Below, piece after piece: positions 17,813-30,060 of a DNA stretch of 64,000 nt; the first letter of the stretch is position 1, and every line of letters begins with the position of its first letter. The translations under genes were made by a program, and so were the position numbers. The stretch covers positions 97,284 through 161,283 of the forward strand of contig CAJNBV010000005.1 in the NCBI GenBank assembly GCA_905221095.1, read 5' to 3'. The notes under the pieces were generated by a model that saw only the letters and a list, made by a program, of their open reading frames with translations, was not told the origin of the DNA and ran no database searches. This DNA comes from a bacterium. GTDB taxonomy: Bacteria > Bacillota > Bacilli > Lactobacillales > Streptococcaceae.

Positions 17813-18647
17813 ATTCTCCCTTGTATTCTGTATAAGACTTATCCATATCAGCGATGACAGCATCATGGTGCGGTACTTGCTTGTCCACTGGTGGCGGTGT
17901 CATATAGTCACCAAAAGCAGTGCTGAGATAAGCATCATAGCCAACTGGAATAGGCATCTCTGTACCTTCAAATGGCAAGAAGAGATTATCTTCAAAGGAT
18001 GCGATTGGGTACTTGTTTCTCATGTAGCCAGGACCTGAGCATAATTCTGTAATACCATCGCTCTCAGCCAGTCTATATTTAGTCATTTCTTTCTCAGCTT
18101 TTTTCCAAATGCGATAACGGAGAGATTTTGGCGTCAACCCCAGTAAAATTCGGCTTCCCCATTTCATGAGAGCGCCATGCTTTTCTGGAACAGTTTGGGC
18201 ACAAAAGAGTGAATAAATCAAGGCCCAACGAACCTGTTTTTTCCGCTCAGCTGGATTTTTAGGATAATAATCCAAAGGCAACACATCCAAGGCCAAACCA
18301 TGTGGCAAATCCAAATCCTGCTGATAAGGCTTAATACAAGTCGTTTCCTTGTCACGAATGGTAATAAAGAGGTTTCGATCCACAAAATCCTTGTTACTCT
18401 TTGACAAGAAATAACGCTGATCTGCATAACGAGGCCATAATTCTGCTAATTTCTCATAATCTTTACGGGGCATAAAAAAGTCTAGGTCGTCATCCCACGG
18501 AATAAAGCCCTTGTTTCGAAGTGCACCAATAGCACCTCCTCCACAGAGATAACAGAGCAAATCATGTTCTTTACAAAAGGCCACAAAATATTCAGCCATC
18601 TCCAGACTACGAGCCTGAATTGCTTTTAAATCAGTCATATTATTCAT
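17802..18647 (-). CDS. licD: LicD family phosphotransferase
   Basis: A 281-residue LicD-fold protein; family members transfer phosphocholine or related phospho-groups to glycans. It has the nucleotidyltransferase-like core CGGGAIGALRNKGFIPWDDDLD (about residues 34-55; the Gly-rich loop and the DDDLD metal ligands are intact) and MPRKDYEKL. It is first in the operon; position next to psr matches pneumococcal LicD3, but the substrate group could be another phospho-alcohol. The ribosome site is weak (GAAAG before ATG 18647); a second ATG lies three codons in. An extended -10 promoter lies 25 bases upstream. Confidence 0.85.
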   Translation of the reverse strand: MNNMTDLKAIQARSLEMAEYFVAFCKEHDLLCYLCGGGAIGALRNKGFIPWDDDLDFFMPRKDYEKLAELWPRYADQRYFLSKSNKDFVDRNLFITIRDKETTCIKPYQQDLDLPHGLALDVLPLDYYPKNPAERKKQVRWALIYSLFCAQTVPEKHGALMKWGSRILLGLTPKSLRYRIWKKAEKEMTKYRLAESDGITELCSGPGYMRNKYPIASFEDNLFLPFEGTEMPIPVGYDAYLSTAFGDYMTPPPVDKQVPHHDAVIADMDKSYTEYKGEYGG

Positions 18648-18670
18648 TATTCTTTCTATCGTATCGTTTC

Positions 18671-18676
18671 ATTATA
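18671..18676 (-). promoter_or_regulatory. Extended -10 promoter of the licD-tarP operon
   Basis: TGGTATAAT (TGn extended -10), 23 bases upstream of ATG 18647; the -35 is poor. Confidence 0.65.
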
Positions 18677-18711
18677 CCACAAATAGGGGGTGAAAATCTA
18701 TTGCAGACTGT

Positions 18712-18762
18712 AAAAAATCAAAGCCTGACGGCTAGATAAATAGCTATCAAACTTTGATTTTT
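18712..18762 (-). terminator. Terminator downstream of psr
   Basis: The 11-bp stem AAAAATCAAAG/CTTTGATTTTT (18762-18752 and 18723-18713) runs into T residues. It separates the psr transcript, including its BOX element, from licD. Confidence 0.75.
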
Positions 18763-18769
18763 CTGTCTT

Positions 18770-18920
18770 ATACTCTTCGAAAATCTCTTCAAACCACGTC
18801 AGCTTCACCTTGCCGTATGTATGGTTACTGACTTCGTCAGTTCTATCCACAACCTCAAAACAGTATTTTGAGCAGCCTGCGGCTAGCTTCCTAGTTTACT
18901 CTTTGATTTTCATTGAGTAT
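18770..18920 (-). repeat. BOX element (full length, one middle module)
   Basis: It has the same ends as the copy at 13012 (ATACTCTTCGAAAATC and TTTTCATTGAGTAT) plus a central module with TTACTGACTTCGTCAG. It lies in the psr 3' region, 4 bases after the stop codon. Confidence 0.92.
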
Positions 18921-18924
18921 TATC

Positions 18925-20220
18925 TTATCTCAAGCCCATCTGAGACAATTTATTCTGATATTTGTTTTGATCGACAAGCAAGCCCAAGCCTCCATAAACA
19001 TCATAGGCATCTACCCAATCACCAAGTTCTGGAATCGTCAATTTTTCAATACCATTTTGAGCTCCGTCTAGGAAAGACAAGCCATTTGTTAACAGGAAGG
19101 TATAAGGAACATTCGTTGAGGTCATTCCGAATACCTTACCAAGTGCCTCTGAGCCTGTAAAGAGCTTGGTTGGATCTTTGATTTGCTGAAGAACTGCTGT
19201 CAGCACTTGCTGCTGTCTTTTGGTACGGCCGTAATCCGCCTCATCATCATCACGGAAACGAGCATAATTGAGCAAGGTCGAACCATTCATCTGCTGTTTT
19301 CCGATTTTAATAGTCTGGGTTGGAGACTCAGTCTCAGTCGCATGTAAATCATCGCCGACTGTAGCTTCTGTTAGTGGACGCCCATTCAATGTTGAAAATT
19401 GAGCATCAATCGTCACCCCATCAGGGAAAAGCGTGTCAATCGCTGTTGCAAAGGCTTGAAAATCGACCAAGGCGTAATACTTAATGTCCAAGTCAAAATT
19501 ATCTTTCAAGACTTGACGAACCATTTCTGCCCCTTTTTGCCCCTCTTGTTCTCCTAACTCGTAGGCTACATTTAACTTGTTATCCGTCTGTTTTCTACCG
19601 TTAATCACTTGACTATAACCATCTATATAGACCAAATTATCACGCATGAAACTGACTAACTTAATTTTCTTATCTGAACCTCCGACATTTAATACCATAA
19701 TAGAGTCAGTCCGCGTCTCAGCACTATTTTGACCAATTCGCCCATCTGTACCCATGATCAAAATATTAACACCATCTCTGGTGTCCTGACCATTAAAGAC
19801 TTCTACTTGAGCTGCCCGGGCATTCGTATTTTTATCTGGATTAGCATTGGTATAACCTTTTAAGAACATAAAAATCATACCAAGCGCTACACAAGCTAAG
19901 ATAGCCAGTAAACCTGCGAAAATACGCCCCCACCGTAGCTTCCGCTTTTTAGTCTTTTTCTTTTGAAGAGAATTGATCTTCTGGTATCTCTCAGAACGAC
20001 TACGACTATTATAAGAAGGAATTGAAGCGTTAGCATTTGTCTTTCCATAATCCTCGGTCAATTCTTGACTTTCTGAGGTAACGTCACTACTTGCCCTACT
20101 TAATTTATCTTGCAAGTAAGCAAACTCTTTTTTCTCTCGCTCATTGAGGTAGTGAATATTCTTAAGTAGATAGTCATAACGCAACTGCTCATGATGGCTT
20201 AAGGGATTTTCTTTACTCAT
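18925..20220 (-). CDS. psr: LytR-CpsA-Psr (LCP) family ligase Psr
   Basis: A 431-residue LCP protein. A charged, Ser-rich cytoplasmic N-terminus of about 95 residues precedes one membrane helix (about 97-118), then the extracellular LCP domain. Key landmarks are TRTDSIMVLNVG, MRDNLVYIDGYSQVINGR (pyrophosphate-binding Arg) and YARFRDDDEADYGRTKRQQQVL. LCP enzymes attach lipid-linked wall polymers to peptidoglycan. It is last in aroA-aroK-pheA-psr, with an ATGA overlap with pheA, and adjacent to the probable teichoic-acid operon. SD AAGGAG is good. Confidence 0.95.
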   Translation of the reverse strand: MSKENPLSHHEQLRYDYLLKNIHYLNEREKKEFAYLQDKLSRASSDVTSESQELTEDYGKTNANASIPSYNSRSRSERYQKINSLQKKKTKKRKLRWGRIFAGLLAILACVALGMIFMFLKGYTNANPDKNTNARAAQVEVFNGQDTRDGVNILIMGTDGRIGQNSAETRTDSIMVLNVGGSDKKIKLVSFMRDNLVYIDGYSQVINGRKQTDNKLNVAYELGEQEGQKGAEMVRQVLKDNFDLDIKYYALVDFQAFATAIDTLFPDGVTIDAQFSTLNGRPLTEATVGDDLHATETESPTQTIKIGKQQMNGSTLLNYARFRDDDEADYGRTKRQQQVLTAVLQQIKDPTKLFTGSEALGKVFGMTSTNVPYTFLLTNGLSFLDGAQNGIEKLTIPELGDWVDAYDVYGGLGLLVDQNKYQNKLSQMGLR

Positions 20221-21061
20221 CTTCTCTCCTTTCCATGGTCTGATATTGGATAAATAGGATAGGCACCCAGAACCTTATACTGGATTCCGATGGCTTCTAA
20301 TTCTTTTTGGGCAAAGTGGACCAAGTCCTTATCAGTATAGTCCACATCGATAATGAAAAAGTATTCGCCCAACGCTGTCTTGAGTGGACGACTTTCAATT
20401 TTTGTCAGGTCAATTCCTCGCCAAGCAAAGGTCGAAAGAGCCTTATAAAGTGCACCTGGAAGGTTGTCAGGTAAGGTCAAGGCCAAACTCATTTTTTCAG
20501 TTTGTGCTTGCAAGGGAATAGCTGCACCTTCAGCTCCCAGAACCCAGAAACGTGTAAAATTGGCTTCCATTTCCTGAATATCCTCAGCAATCAGTTCCAA
20601 GCCATATTCTTCTGCAGAACTTCTAGGTGCAATGGCTGCATAAGGATAGTCTGGATGTTCGGAAATAAAGCGGGCCGCATAAGCTGTACTAGCTGTTACC
20701 TCGATTTGGGCCTCTGGATATTGTTCATCGATGAATTTCTTTCCTTGAGCCAAAGCTTGTGGATGAGAAAAAATCTTTTCAATCTTAGTATGACCTGGAA
20801 CCACCATCAACTGCTGATGAATAGGCTGAACGATTTCTGCTACTGCTTGGATGCGAGCCTGATGAAAAAGGTAGTCCAAGGTTTCATGAACACTACCCTC
20901 GATAGAATTTTCAACTGGCACCACAGAATAGTCCACCAAGCCTTGCTCATAGGCCTTGATAACATCTGTAATGTTGGCAAAGGCCTGCAATTCCTCCTGA
21001 GGAAAAGCTGTCTGCACAACGTGGTGTGAAAATGATCCCTTGGGACCTAGATAAGCAATTT

Positions 21062-21065
<4 letters not shown>
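20217..21065 (-). CDS. pheA: Prephenate dehydratase
   Basis: A 282-residue monofunctional enzyme converting prephenate to phenylpyruvate for phenylalanine synthesis. The catalytic domain (about 1-180) starts IAYLGPKGSFSHHV and contains NSIEGSVHETLD. The C-terminal ACT domain (about 190-270) includes LPGALYKALSTFAWRGIDLTKIESRP, where ESRP is the phenylalanine-binding motif, so feedback inhibition is expected. No chorismate mutase domain is fused. Four-base overlaps join it to aroK and psr. Confidence 0.95.
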
Positions 21066-23244
<2,179 letters not shown>

Positions 23245-23295
23245 GATTTTCTCCTTATTCATTTTTTAAAATTAATAGTCACTCTGTGGTCTTTA

Positions 23296-23877
23296 TTATT
23301 GTGCAATCACTTTTATATGACCTCTTGAATGTCCATTGCTTAATTCCTTATCTGGTATATACTCTATCTTCAAAGTTCCTAAATTAGAACCTGTTTTTAT
23401 TTCATTTGGCATAAGATTATCAAAATAGTTATTTATCTCATCATCAGATAAGGATGATTCAATCGATTTAACAATATTATGAAATACTTCTTTCATTCCT
23501 GCAACACCAGATTCACTATTTTCATTTGTCTGATTTATTGTTACATTGATTTTATCAGTATCATTTGCATGTAAAAGTTCCAAGTAGTATCCATAGTTTG
23601 ATGCGAAATATTTTATTTTTATATTCCCTTTTTTGATATTTTCTAATGGGCTATTAGAATTTTGATTATAGCTATTGATAAACTCATTAATAATTCTATC
23701 GTCTACATACTTTGAATTGGTTTTCTCTTAACTTATTTCCTTGTTGGATGGTTCATTTTTTGTCTCAACACTTGCTTCTGAATTAGTTTTCACATCTTTT
23801 TTAACAGCGTAAGCTCTAAGTAAGATAAAAGAAATAAAGATAACACCAAATATGAATCTAAGCTCTATTTTAGGCAT
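23296..23877 (-). pseudogene. Small membrane-anchored protein gene interrupted by an in-frame TAA
   Basis: One reading frame runs from ATG 23877 (AAGGAG upstream) to the stop at 23296 and would encode 193 residues, broken only by a TAA at codon 50 (23730-23728). The first 49 codons encode a hydrophobic anchor (IFGVIFISFILL, about residues 9-20) and a Lys/Glu/Ser-rich stalk. After the stop the same frame continues for 143 codons with ordinary composition (YVDDRIINEFINSYNQN, ELLHANDTDKINVTIN). There is no frameshift. I recognise no family. It is AT-rich relative to tyrA and ylbF and sits inside the aro operon, so it is probably acquired and then inactivated. Confidence 0.75.
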
Positions 23878-23887
23878 AATTTTCTCC

Positions 23888-24991
23888 TTATTTGATAACG
23901 ACTGTATAATCGGTGTTTTCTGTTATGAGGTGCTCGGCTCGTTCTAAGTCTTGAGCATTTTTAAATGAAATTTGTAGAATCCCGTGAATATCCTCACGGT
24001 TTTCCTCGTTGATGTGGATGTTAACCAAGGAAGTTCCACGTAGCAGTTCCAAAATCCTCAAGATGACATCTTCTTCATCGGGAACATCGACATAGAGATC
24101 GTAAGAACTATCCACACCTCCACGCTTATGGATTTCCATGGCCTGACGTTGCTCCCGCGCTTGGTTGAAAAAGTTCCAGATTTGCTCTTCATCTCCCTTG
24201 ATGATGGCTTGTCCAATCTCATCTAAACGTTCCTTGAAATCCTCAATTCGATCCAGAATAGTTCCACGATTAGACAAGAGAATAGAAGTCCACATACCCG
24301 GCTCACTTTCCGCAATGCGGGTCATATCTCGAAAACCACCTGCCGCAAAGCGCCTTGCCATCTCATGTTCTTGAGCATAGACCGCGGTCTGCTCCATGAG
24401 ACTGGAAGCCAGAATATGAGGAAAATGGCTAATCTGAGAAGTCACCCGATCATGCTCCTTGGCATCAATCTCGATAAAGCGAGCATGGAGACCTGAAAGC
24501 AGATCCTTCATTTCCTCAAGCGTATCAGGACTTGTCATGCTCGAAGGGGTAAAGATATAATAGGCATTTTCAAAAAGATTGACATCCGCAGAGGCGGCCC
24601 CTGTCTTGTGACTACCAGCCATAGGATGGGCCCCGACAAAGCGAACAGGCTTGCCAGCCAAATACTGCTCCGCTGCATCCACAATGGCTGACTTGGTCGA
24701 GCCAGCATCTGAAATAATCACTCCCTCTTTCAAATCCAAGTTAGCCAACTCCTTAATGAAAGCAATGGTTTGTTTGATTGGCAAACTGAGGATGATGATA
24801 TCTGCCAAAGGAGCAAAACTGGCAAAATCATCCGTTGAACGGTCAATCATGCCTTCTTTCAAGGCGATATCTCTCGAAGCTTGACTGCGATTATAACCTA
24901 AAATTTCATAATCTGGATGATCGCGTTTGATGCCAAGTGCCAGAGAGGCACCAATCAATCCAAGGCCTGCGATATAGACTGTTTTTGCCAT
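23888..24991 (-). CDS. tyrA: Prephenate dehydrogenase
   Basis: A 367-residue enzyme converting prephenate to 4-hydroxyphenylpyruvate for tyrosine. The N-terminal Rossmann motif VYIAGLGLIGASLALGI is followed by the catalytic region with GAHPMAGSHKTG (about 140-151). A C-terminal ACT-type domain (about 297-367) ends in EDVILRILELLRGTSLVNIHINEE-like sequence, suggesting tyrosine feedback. SD AAGGAG precedes the ATG, 9 bases after aroC. Confidence 0.95.
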   Translation of the reverse strand: MAKTVYIAGLGLIGASLALGIKRDHPDYEILGYNRSQASRDIALKEGMIDRSTDDFASFAPLADIIILSLPIKQTIAFIKELANLDLKEGVIISDAGSTKSAIVDAAEQYLAGKPVRFVGAHPMAGSHKTGAASADVNLFENAYYIFTPSSMTSPDTLEEMKDLLSGLHARFIEIDAKEHDRVTSQISHFPHILASSLMEQTAVYAQEHEMARRFAAGGFRDMTRIAESEPGMWTSILLSNRGTILDRIEDFKERLDEIGQAIIKGDEEQIWNFFNQAREQRQAMEIHKRGGVDSSYDLYVDVPDEEDVILRILELLRGTSLVNIHINEENREDIHGILQISFKNAQDLERAEHLITENTDYTVVIK

Positions 24992-25000
24992 AGGAACTCC

Positions 25001-26167
25001 TTAATAGTTCTTTGTATAGTCTCGGTGTTGGGCTACCGCTTCTTTTAGTTCCTCAAGATTGTCTGATGAGAATTTTTCAAGGATTTCTTGTGCCAGAACC
25101 GTTGCCACAACGGCTTCCATGACCACTCCTGCAGCTGGAAGGGCGGTCGGATCACTTCTCTCCACGGTCGCCTTGTAAGGTTCGTGGGTTTCGATATCCA
25201 CACTCATAAGTGGTTTGTAGAGAGTAGGAATAGGTTTCATGACTCCACGAACAACGATCGGTTGCCCATTAGTCATACCACCTTCAAAGCCACCCAGATT
25301 ATTGGTGCGACGAGTATAGCCGTCTTCTTTAGACCAGAGAATTTCGTCCATAACTTGGCTGCCCTTACGGTAACCAGCTTCAAAGCCGAGACCAAATTCT
25401 ACTCCTTTAAAGGCATTGATAGAGACAACTGCTTGGGCCAATCGCGCATCCAATTTTCTGTCCCATTGGACATAGGAACCAAGTCCTACTGGTACGCCTC
25501 CAACGACTGTCTCAACAACACCACCGATGGTATCACCGTCACGCTTGATTTGATCAATGTAATCCTTGATCTCCTGTTCCCGTTCTTGGTTGACAATAGA
25601 AACTTCAGACTGGGCAGCTCTTTGCTTAATCTCAGCGACTGTGAGATTCTCAGGAACATCGATTTCCTTGCCGCCAAAGACCACGACATGATTGGCGATT
25701 TCCATATCCAGTTCAGCCAAGAGGCGTTTGGCTACTGCTCCAACTGCTACCCGCATGGTTGTTTCACGAGCTGATGAACGTTCCAAAGAATTTCGCAAAT
25801 CATCAAAACGGTACTTGATACCTCCAACCAAGTCAGCATGACCGGGACGTGGATGGGTGATTTTCCGTTTGCTTTTAAGGCGGTCTTCAATGTCCTCCGC
25901 AGACATAATGTCCAGCCATTTTTGGTGGTCCTTATTGATGACATCCATGGTAATGGGAGCCCCTGTCGTCTTCCCGTGACGAACGCCAGAAGTAAAGACA
26001 ACCTGGTCACTCTCAATCTTCATACGACCACCACGACCGTAGCCACCCTGACGGCGTTTAAGGTCCTCATTGATATCCTCAGCTGTCAAAGGAAGCCCAG
26101 CTGGAATTCCTTCAATGATAGCCGTCAGACGGGGGCCGTGTGATTCTCCTGCAGTTAAATATCTCAT
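25001..26167 (-). CDS. aroC: Chorismate synthase
   Basis: A 388-residue FMN-dependent enzyme making chorismate from EPSP. Signature blocks are [18 protein letters not shown] (about 7-24), [12 protein letters not shown] (about 38-49), [17 protein letters not shown] (about 131-147) and the C-terminal [14 protein letters not shown] (about 337). It lies in rlmI-aroD-aroE-aroB-aroC-tyrA, 9 bases after aroB. Confidence 0.97.
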   Translation of the reverse strand: MRYLTAGESHGPRLTAIIEGIPAGLPLTAEDINEDLKRRQGGYGRGGRMKIESDQVVFTSGVRHGKTTGAPITMDVINKDHQKWLDIMSAEDIEDRLKSKRKITHPRPGHADLVGGIKYRFDDLRNSLERSSARETTMRVAVGAVAKRLLAELDMEIANHVVVFGGKEIDVPENLTVAEIKQRAAQSEVSIVNQEREQEIKDYIDQIKRDGDTIGGVVETVVGGVPVGLGSYVQWDRKLDARLAQAVVSINAFKGVEFGLGFEAGYRKGSQVMDEILWSKEDGYTRRTNNLGGFEGGMTNGQPIVVRGVMKPIPTLYKPLMSVDIETHEPYKATVERSDPTALPAAGVVMEAVVATVLAQEILEKFSSDNLEELKEAVAQHRDYTKNY

Positions 26168-26176
26168 ACGTTCTCC

Positions 26177-27244
26177 TTATTTTACCAAGTAGTCTTTCAT
26201 CTCTTCCAGAGAAACTGGGTGAATGGTTGCAGAACCAAGCTCTGGCACCAAGACCAATTTCAAGGTATTGCCACGCGCTTTCTTATCATGAGTCAAAGCT
26301 TGATAAAGCTTATCAACATCCCAGTTTTCATAGTCAACAGGTAGTCCAAATTTCTGACACATCTCTGTGATAGATTGGGTAATGCCAGCTGGCATAAGTC
26401 CCTTCTCCTCAGCAACCTTGGATATCTGCACCATGCCCATGGCCACAGCTTCACCATGCATGACCTTGCCATAGCCGGCCGTTGCTTCAATGGCATGGCC
26501 AATGGTGTGGCCAAAATTGAGGTAAAGGCGAACACCATTGTCCAACTCATCCTCAACTACCATCTTGCGCTTGACCTGACAAGAATGTTCAATCAAGGTC
26601 TCTGCATGTTCCAGAATGCTCTCTACAGAACCGTCTAGTTCCGTCAAGATTCTCCAAAGTTCTGGATCCTCAATCAAGCCGTACTTGATAACCTCACCCA
26701 TCCCTTCAATCAACTCTCTCTTTCCGAGTGTTTCAAGGACAAGCGGATCAATCAGAACCCCATCTGGTTGGGCAAAGGTACCCACCATATTCTTAGCAAA
26801 TGGAGTATTGACGCCTGTCTTTCCACCGATAGATGAATCCACCTGAGCTGTCAAACTAGTCGGAATCTGAACAAAGTGAATACCTCGCATATAGGTAGAG
26901 GCTACAAAACCAGCCAGGTCCCCAACGACACCGCCACCAAGAGCCACGATTCCATCGCTACGAGTCAACCCCTGCTTAACTAGGAATTCATAGACTTTCT
27001 GAACAGTGGTTAAATTCTTTCTTTCTTCACCTTCTAAAAAGTCAAAAACAGCTACCTGAAAACCAGCATCTTCTAGGCTGAGCTTGACCTTCTCTGCATA
27101 AAGAGAAGCTACATGGTTGTCTGTTACAATGACCACTTTTTGCGGTTGCCAGAGTTCTCGCAACCATTGACCAGCTTGAGCCAGACAACCTTTTTCAATC
27201 TGAATATCATAAGGATGATGAGGAATATCGATTCTGATTTTCAT
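26177..27244 (-). CDS. aroB: 3-dehydroquinate synthase
   Basis: A 355-residue NAD and metal dependent enzyme forming 3-dehydroquinate from DAHP, the first step of the ring-closing pathway. It has the NAD-binding [19 protein letters not shown] (about 103-121), [21 protein letters not shown], the metal-site blocks [10 protein letters not shown] and [11 protein letters not shown] (about 248-258), and HGEAVAMGM. It lies between aroE and aroC in the same operon. DAHP synthase is not in the window. Confidence 0.97.
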   Translation of the reverse strand: MKIRIDIPHHPYDIQIEKGCLAQAGQWLRELWQPQKVVIVTDNHVASLYAEKVKLSLEDAGFQVAVFDFLEGEERKNLTTVQKVYEFLVKQGLTRSDGIVALGGGVVGDLAGFVASTYMRGIHFVQIPTSLTAQVDSSIGGKTGVNTPFAKNMVGTFAQPDGVLIDPLVLETLGKRELIEGMGEVIKYGLIEDPELWRILTELDGSVESILEHAETLIEHSCQVKRKMVVEDELDNGVRLYLNFGHTIGHAIEATAGYGKVMHGEAVAMGMVQISKVAEEKGLMPAGITQSITEMCQKFGLPVDYENWDVDKLYQALTHDKKARGNTLKLVLVPELGSATIHPVSLEEMKDYLVK

Positions 27245-27262
27245 AGGAGAATCTCCCTTTCT

Positions 27263-28117
27263 TTATTGGTATTTTTCTGTTAAGGACTGCCAAATTTCTT
27301 CTGTTGGCATTTCCTTACCGGTCCACAGTTGAAAAGCTTCTGCAGCTTGATAGAGCAACATTCCCAGACCATTGACCGCTTGATTGCCCTGACTTCTAGC
27401 CCATTTCAAAAATGGCGTTTCAAAGGGTTGGTAAATAATATCTGCCACCAAGATAGTTTCTGGTAAATTGATGCTTTCCGGAATTGGCGACGACTGGCCA
27501 TCCATCCCAACACTAGTAGCATTGACCAATAAATCCGACTCAGCAGTCCTTGCCTGCAAGACAGAAATATCTTCTAAAGCATACAAGTCCACTTTAAAGC
27601 CTGTTTGCTCCTGTAACTTGTCTAGATAAAGTCTTGTTTTTTCCATAGAAACTGAACGAACAAAGACTGAAATCTGACTGACGCCATCCAAAATAGCTTG
27701 TGCCAAGATAGACTTGGCCGCACCACCTGCACCCAGCAAGGTCATCTTCTTACCTGTAATTGTAAAAGAAGGCAAGCTCTTAAAAAATCCCTTGCCATCT
27801 GTATTATATCCAATTAAATTGCCATTATCATTGACAACCGTATTGACCGCACCGATCAAGCGCGCTTCGTCACTCAGCTCATCCAAATATGGAATCACTT
27901 GCTCCTTATAGGGCATGGACAGATTGATGCCAAACATCTGGTAGCGACGAATATTAGCCACTGTTTCTGCCAAGTCACTCGCTTCAATCTCCCAAGCCAC
28001 ATAAGCACCATTGGTAGCTGTCGCCTCAAAGGCCCTATTGTGGATAAAGGGCGAAATAGAATGCTTAATAGGATTGGCAACAACTGCAGCTAAACGTGTA
28101 TAGCCATCAAGCTTCAT
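27263..28117 (-). CDS. aroE: Shikimate dehydrogenase
   Basis: A 284-residue enzyme reducing dehydroshikimate to shikimate with NADPH. Substrate residues are in [17 protein letters not shown] (about 14-30) and [13 protein letters not shown] (about 69, catalytic Lys). The Rossmann motif is [12 protein letters not shown] (about 126-137). Its first codons overlap the end of aroD by 11 bases, so expression is coupled. Confidence 0.96.
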   Translation of the reverse strand: MKLDGYTRLAAVVANPIKHSISPFIHNRAFEATATNGAYVAWEIEASDLAETVANIRRYQMFGINLSMPYKEQVIPYLDELSDEARLIGAVNTVVNDNGNLIGYNTDGKGFFKSLPSFTITGKKMTLLGAGGAAKSILAQAILDGVSQISVFVRSVSMEKTRLYLDKLQEQTGFKVDLYALEDISVLQARTAESDLLVNATSVGMDGQSSPIPESINLPETILVADIIYQPFETPFLKWARSQGNQAVNGLGMLLYQAAEAFQLWTGKEMPTEEIWQSLTEKYQ

Positions 28118-28784
28118 CCAAAATCTCCCTGATTTTTTTCATGTTAGCTAGAGAAATCTGACCAGGGGCACTGGCCTCATCTAGACTAGCAAAGGACCAG
28201 CTAGAACCCGTCACATCCGCAGTGATACGAGAGACTTTACCCACCTTGCCCATAGAAATAGTCACATATTCCTGTTCAGGATTGAGGGTTTTAAAGCCTC
28301 GTGTATAGTTCATCAAGTCTAAGACATCCTGCTCCGTGTGAGCCATAGCCGCAACCTTAACAAGTTTTGGATTTAGGCTCGTCAACTCTGACAAGATTTC
28401 CATCATATTTTCAGGCGTTTCTTGGAAATTGTGGTAACTCAAAACGAGATTTGGGAAGTCCAACATTTCCTCAAAAACATCCTTGTAGCTGTAGTACTCA
28501 AAATCAATATAGTCTGGTTGATAGAGTTGCGCCACTTCCTTGATTAGATGGATATATTCTTCTGTAGAAAGGTCAATTTCTCCCCCTTCAGAACGAGTTC
28601 GCAATGTGAAAACCAACTCACGGCCTGCGAATTTTTCAAAAATAGCTGGAGCTACCTGTAAAATCGCTTCTTTAGGCAGATAGTCGGCACGCCATTCAAT
28701 GATGTCGGCATCCAGATACCTCGTGGCATCCAGAGCCTGAGCCTCCTCTAAACTTCTTGGCATTACTGAAACGATTAATTTCAT
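28107..28784 (-). CDS. aroD: Type I 3-dehydroquinate dehydratase
   Basis: A 225-residue class I (Schiff-base) dehydroquinase. The N-terminal [24 protein letters not shown] (about 28-38) and [10 protein letters not shown] (about 58) are class I features. The catalytic lysine is expected in [13 protein letters not shown] (about 142). It overlaps rlmI by 4 bases and aroE by 11, in the second position of the aro operon. Confidence 0.95.
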   Translation of the reverse strand: MKLIVSVMPRSLEEAQALDATRYLDADIIEWRADYLPKEAILQVAPAIFEKFAGRELVFTLRTRSEGGEIDLSTEEYIHLIKEVAQLYQPDYIDFEYYSYKDVFEEMLDFPNLVLSYHNFQETPENMMEILSELTSLNPKLVKVAAMAHTEQDVLDLMNYTRGFKTLNPEQEYVTISMGKVGKVSRITADVTGSSWSFASLDEASAPGQISLANMKKIREILDEA

Positions 28785-29944
28785 TTACTAACCTTCATAC
28801 TAATCACCTTGAGGTAATTACTACTTTCATCTTTTTTATTATAGGCAAAATCTGCTGGAAGACCGTATTTATTTAAAATCTGGTAACTTCTTCCTGCAAA
28901 GCCTTTATCAATTTGTTCTGTAAATTTCTGACGGGAAACATTGGCAGCATTGGTACTGGCAATGATAATCCCTCCCGGATTTAAAATCTCCAGACTCTGG
29001 GAAATCAACTTGTGATAATCCTTGGCCACAGAGAAAGTTTGTTTTTTGTTCCGAGCAAAGCTAGGCGGATCTAGGACAATCACATCGTAGGTCAAGCCTT
29101 TTCGTTTGGCATACTTGAAATACTCAAAGACATCCATGACAATAAAACGATGGTCGTCTGTGCTGAGCCCATTTGCCTGAAAATGCGCTTGAGACAATTC
29201 TCGTGAACGTTTGGCTAGGTCAACAGAAGTTGTCTGACTTGCTCCTCCCATGACCGCAGCTACTGAAAAGGCTGCTGTATAAGAAAACATATTGAGCAAG
29301 GATTTGCCCATAGCTAAGCCGTCAACTAAACTACCACGAACCTCATGCTGGTCTAGGAAAATACCTGTCATCAAGCCATCATTCATGAAGACCTGATACA
29401 AGACACCATTTTCCAGAACAGTGAAAAAGTCAGGTGCTTCTTGACCATAAACATGGGCAGATTCATAGTCTAGACCCTTAAAGCGAATCTTCTCATAGGC
29501 CCCTAAAACCTCAGGAAAAACCTGTCTAAAGGCTTCTGAGATAACTTTGCGAATCTGATAAACATAAGAGTTATACCAAGAAAAGACAGCATAGTCGCCA
29601 TAAAGGTCCACTATCAGACCACCAAAGCCATCTCCCTCTTGGTTAAAGAGACGAAATGCAGTTGTCAAATCATCTTGATAGTAGGCGCTTCTCTTTTCTT
29701 TAGCTTGTCTAAACAGCGTTTCAAAGAAAGCTTGATTGAAGGTCACCTTGTCTTTATTGATAAACCAACCCAAGCCCTTGTTTTGCTCCGAAAGGTAGGC
29801 AGTCCCAAGAAAGGTTCCTTCTTGACTCTGCACTTCTACTTCCTGGTCCTTAAGATTGACATTCTCAAGATCACTGGCTTCTAGTAAAACTAAACCTTTA
29901 GCGAGCTTCTTTTCAACCCTTTTGCTAACTCTTATTCTATTCAT
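28781..29944 (-). CDS. rlmI: Class I SAM-dependent rRNA methyltransferase, RlmI-like
   Basis: A 387-residue protein with an N-terminal PUA-like domain (about 1-75) and a C-terminal Rossmann methyltransferase. SAM-site landmarks are [20 protein letters not shown] (about 213-232; first 20 residues shown) and the catalytic [12 protein letters not shown] (about 289). E. coli RlmI makes m5C1962 in 23S rRNA; the same target is only inferred here. I choose ATG 29944 ([12 protein letters not shown]); GTA-GTT and another ATG lie just upstream. No SD is visible and the promoter -10 ends 7 bases before this ATG. It heads the aro operon. Confidence 0.85.
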   Translation of the reverse strand: MNRIRVSKRVEKKLAKGLVLLEASDLENVNLKDQEVEVQSQEGTFLGTAYLSEQNKGLGWFINKDKVTFNQAFFETLFRQAKEKRSAYYQDDLTTAFRLFNQEGDGFGGLIVDLYGDYAVFSWYNSYVYQIRKVISEAFRQVFPEVLGAYEKIRFKGLDYESAHVYGQEAPDFFTVLENGVLYQVFMNDGLMTGIFLDQHEVRGSLVDGLAMGKSLLNMFSYTAAFSVAAVMGGASQTTSVDLAKRSRELSQAHFQANGLSTDDHRFIVMDVFEYFKYAKRKGLTYDVIVLDPPSFARNKKQTFSVAKDYHKLISQSLEILNPGGIIIASTNAANVSRQKFTEQIDKGFAGRSYQILNKYGLPADFAYNKKDESSNYLKVISMKVSK

Positions 29945-29951
29945 AACTACC

Positions 29952-29980
29952 ATTATATCAAACTTTTAGTCAATTCTCAA
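29952..29980 (-). promoter_or_regulatory. Promoter of rlmI-aroDEBC-tyrA, compatible with a leaderless mRNA
   Basis: TTGAGA (29980-29975), a 17-base spacer and TATAAT (29957-29952). Seven bases separate the -10 from ATG 29944, so transcription would start at or beside the start codon. Confidence 0.7.
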
Positions 29981-30024
29981 AAAAGAAACTACCCTTGCTT
30001 TTTTACTCTTCTTTTAAAAAATGG

Positions 30025-30030
30025 TATACT
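30025..30030 (+). promoter_or_regulatory. Extended -10 promoter of the LtaS-like gene
   Basis: TGGTATACT (TGn extended -10) lies 30 bases before GTG 30061. It diverges from the rlmI promoter without overlapping it. Confidence 0.65.
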
Positions 30031-30060
30031 AATACTAATAAAAAATTAGGAAGTAAATGT

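Noticed and set aside
20502..21029. 175-codon plus-strand ORF
   Set aside because: Antisense to pheA, cysteine-rich nonsense composition and no ribosome site.
25088..25774. 228-codon plus-strand ORF
   Set aside because: Antisense to aroC; no SD and no family resemblance. aroC itself is unambiguous.
28781..29953. Longer rlmI start at 29953 (three codons upstream)
   Set aside because: That ATG overlaps the promoter -10 (29957-29952), so it would not be in the transcript.
29995..30060. ATG start 22 codons earlier for the LtaS-like gene
   Set aside because: It would lie upstream of the promoter -10 (30025-30030); GTG 30061 has AGGAAG in front.
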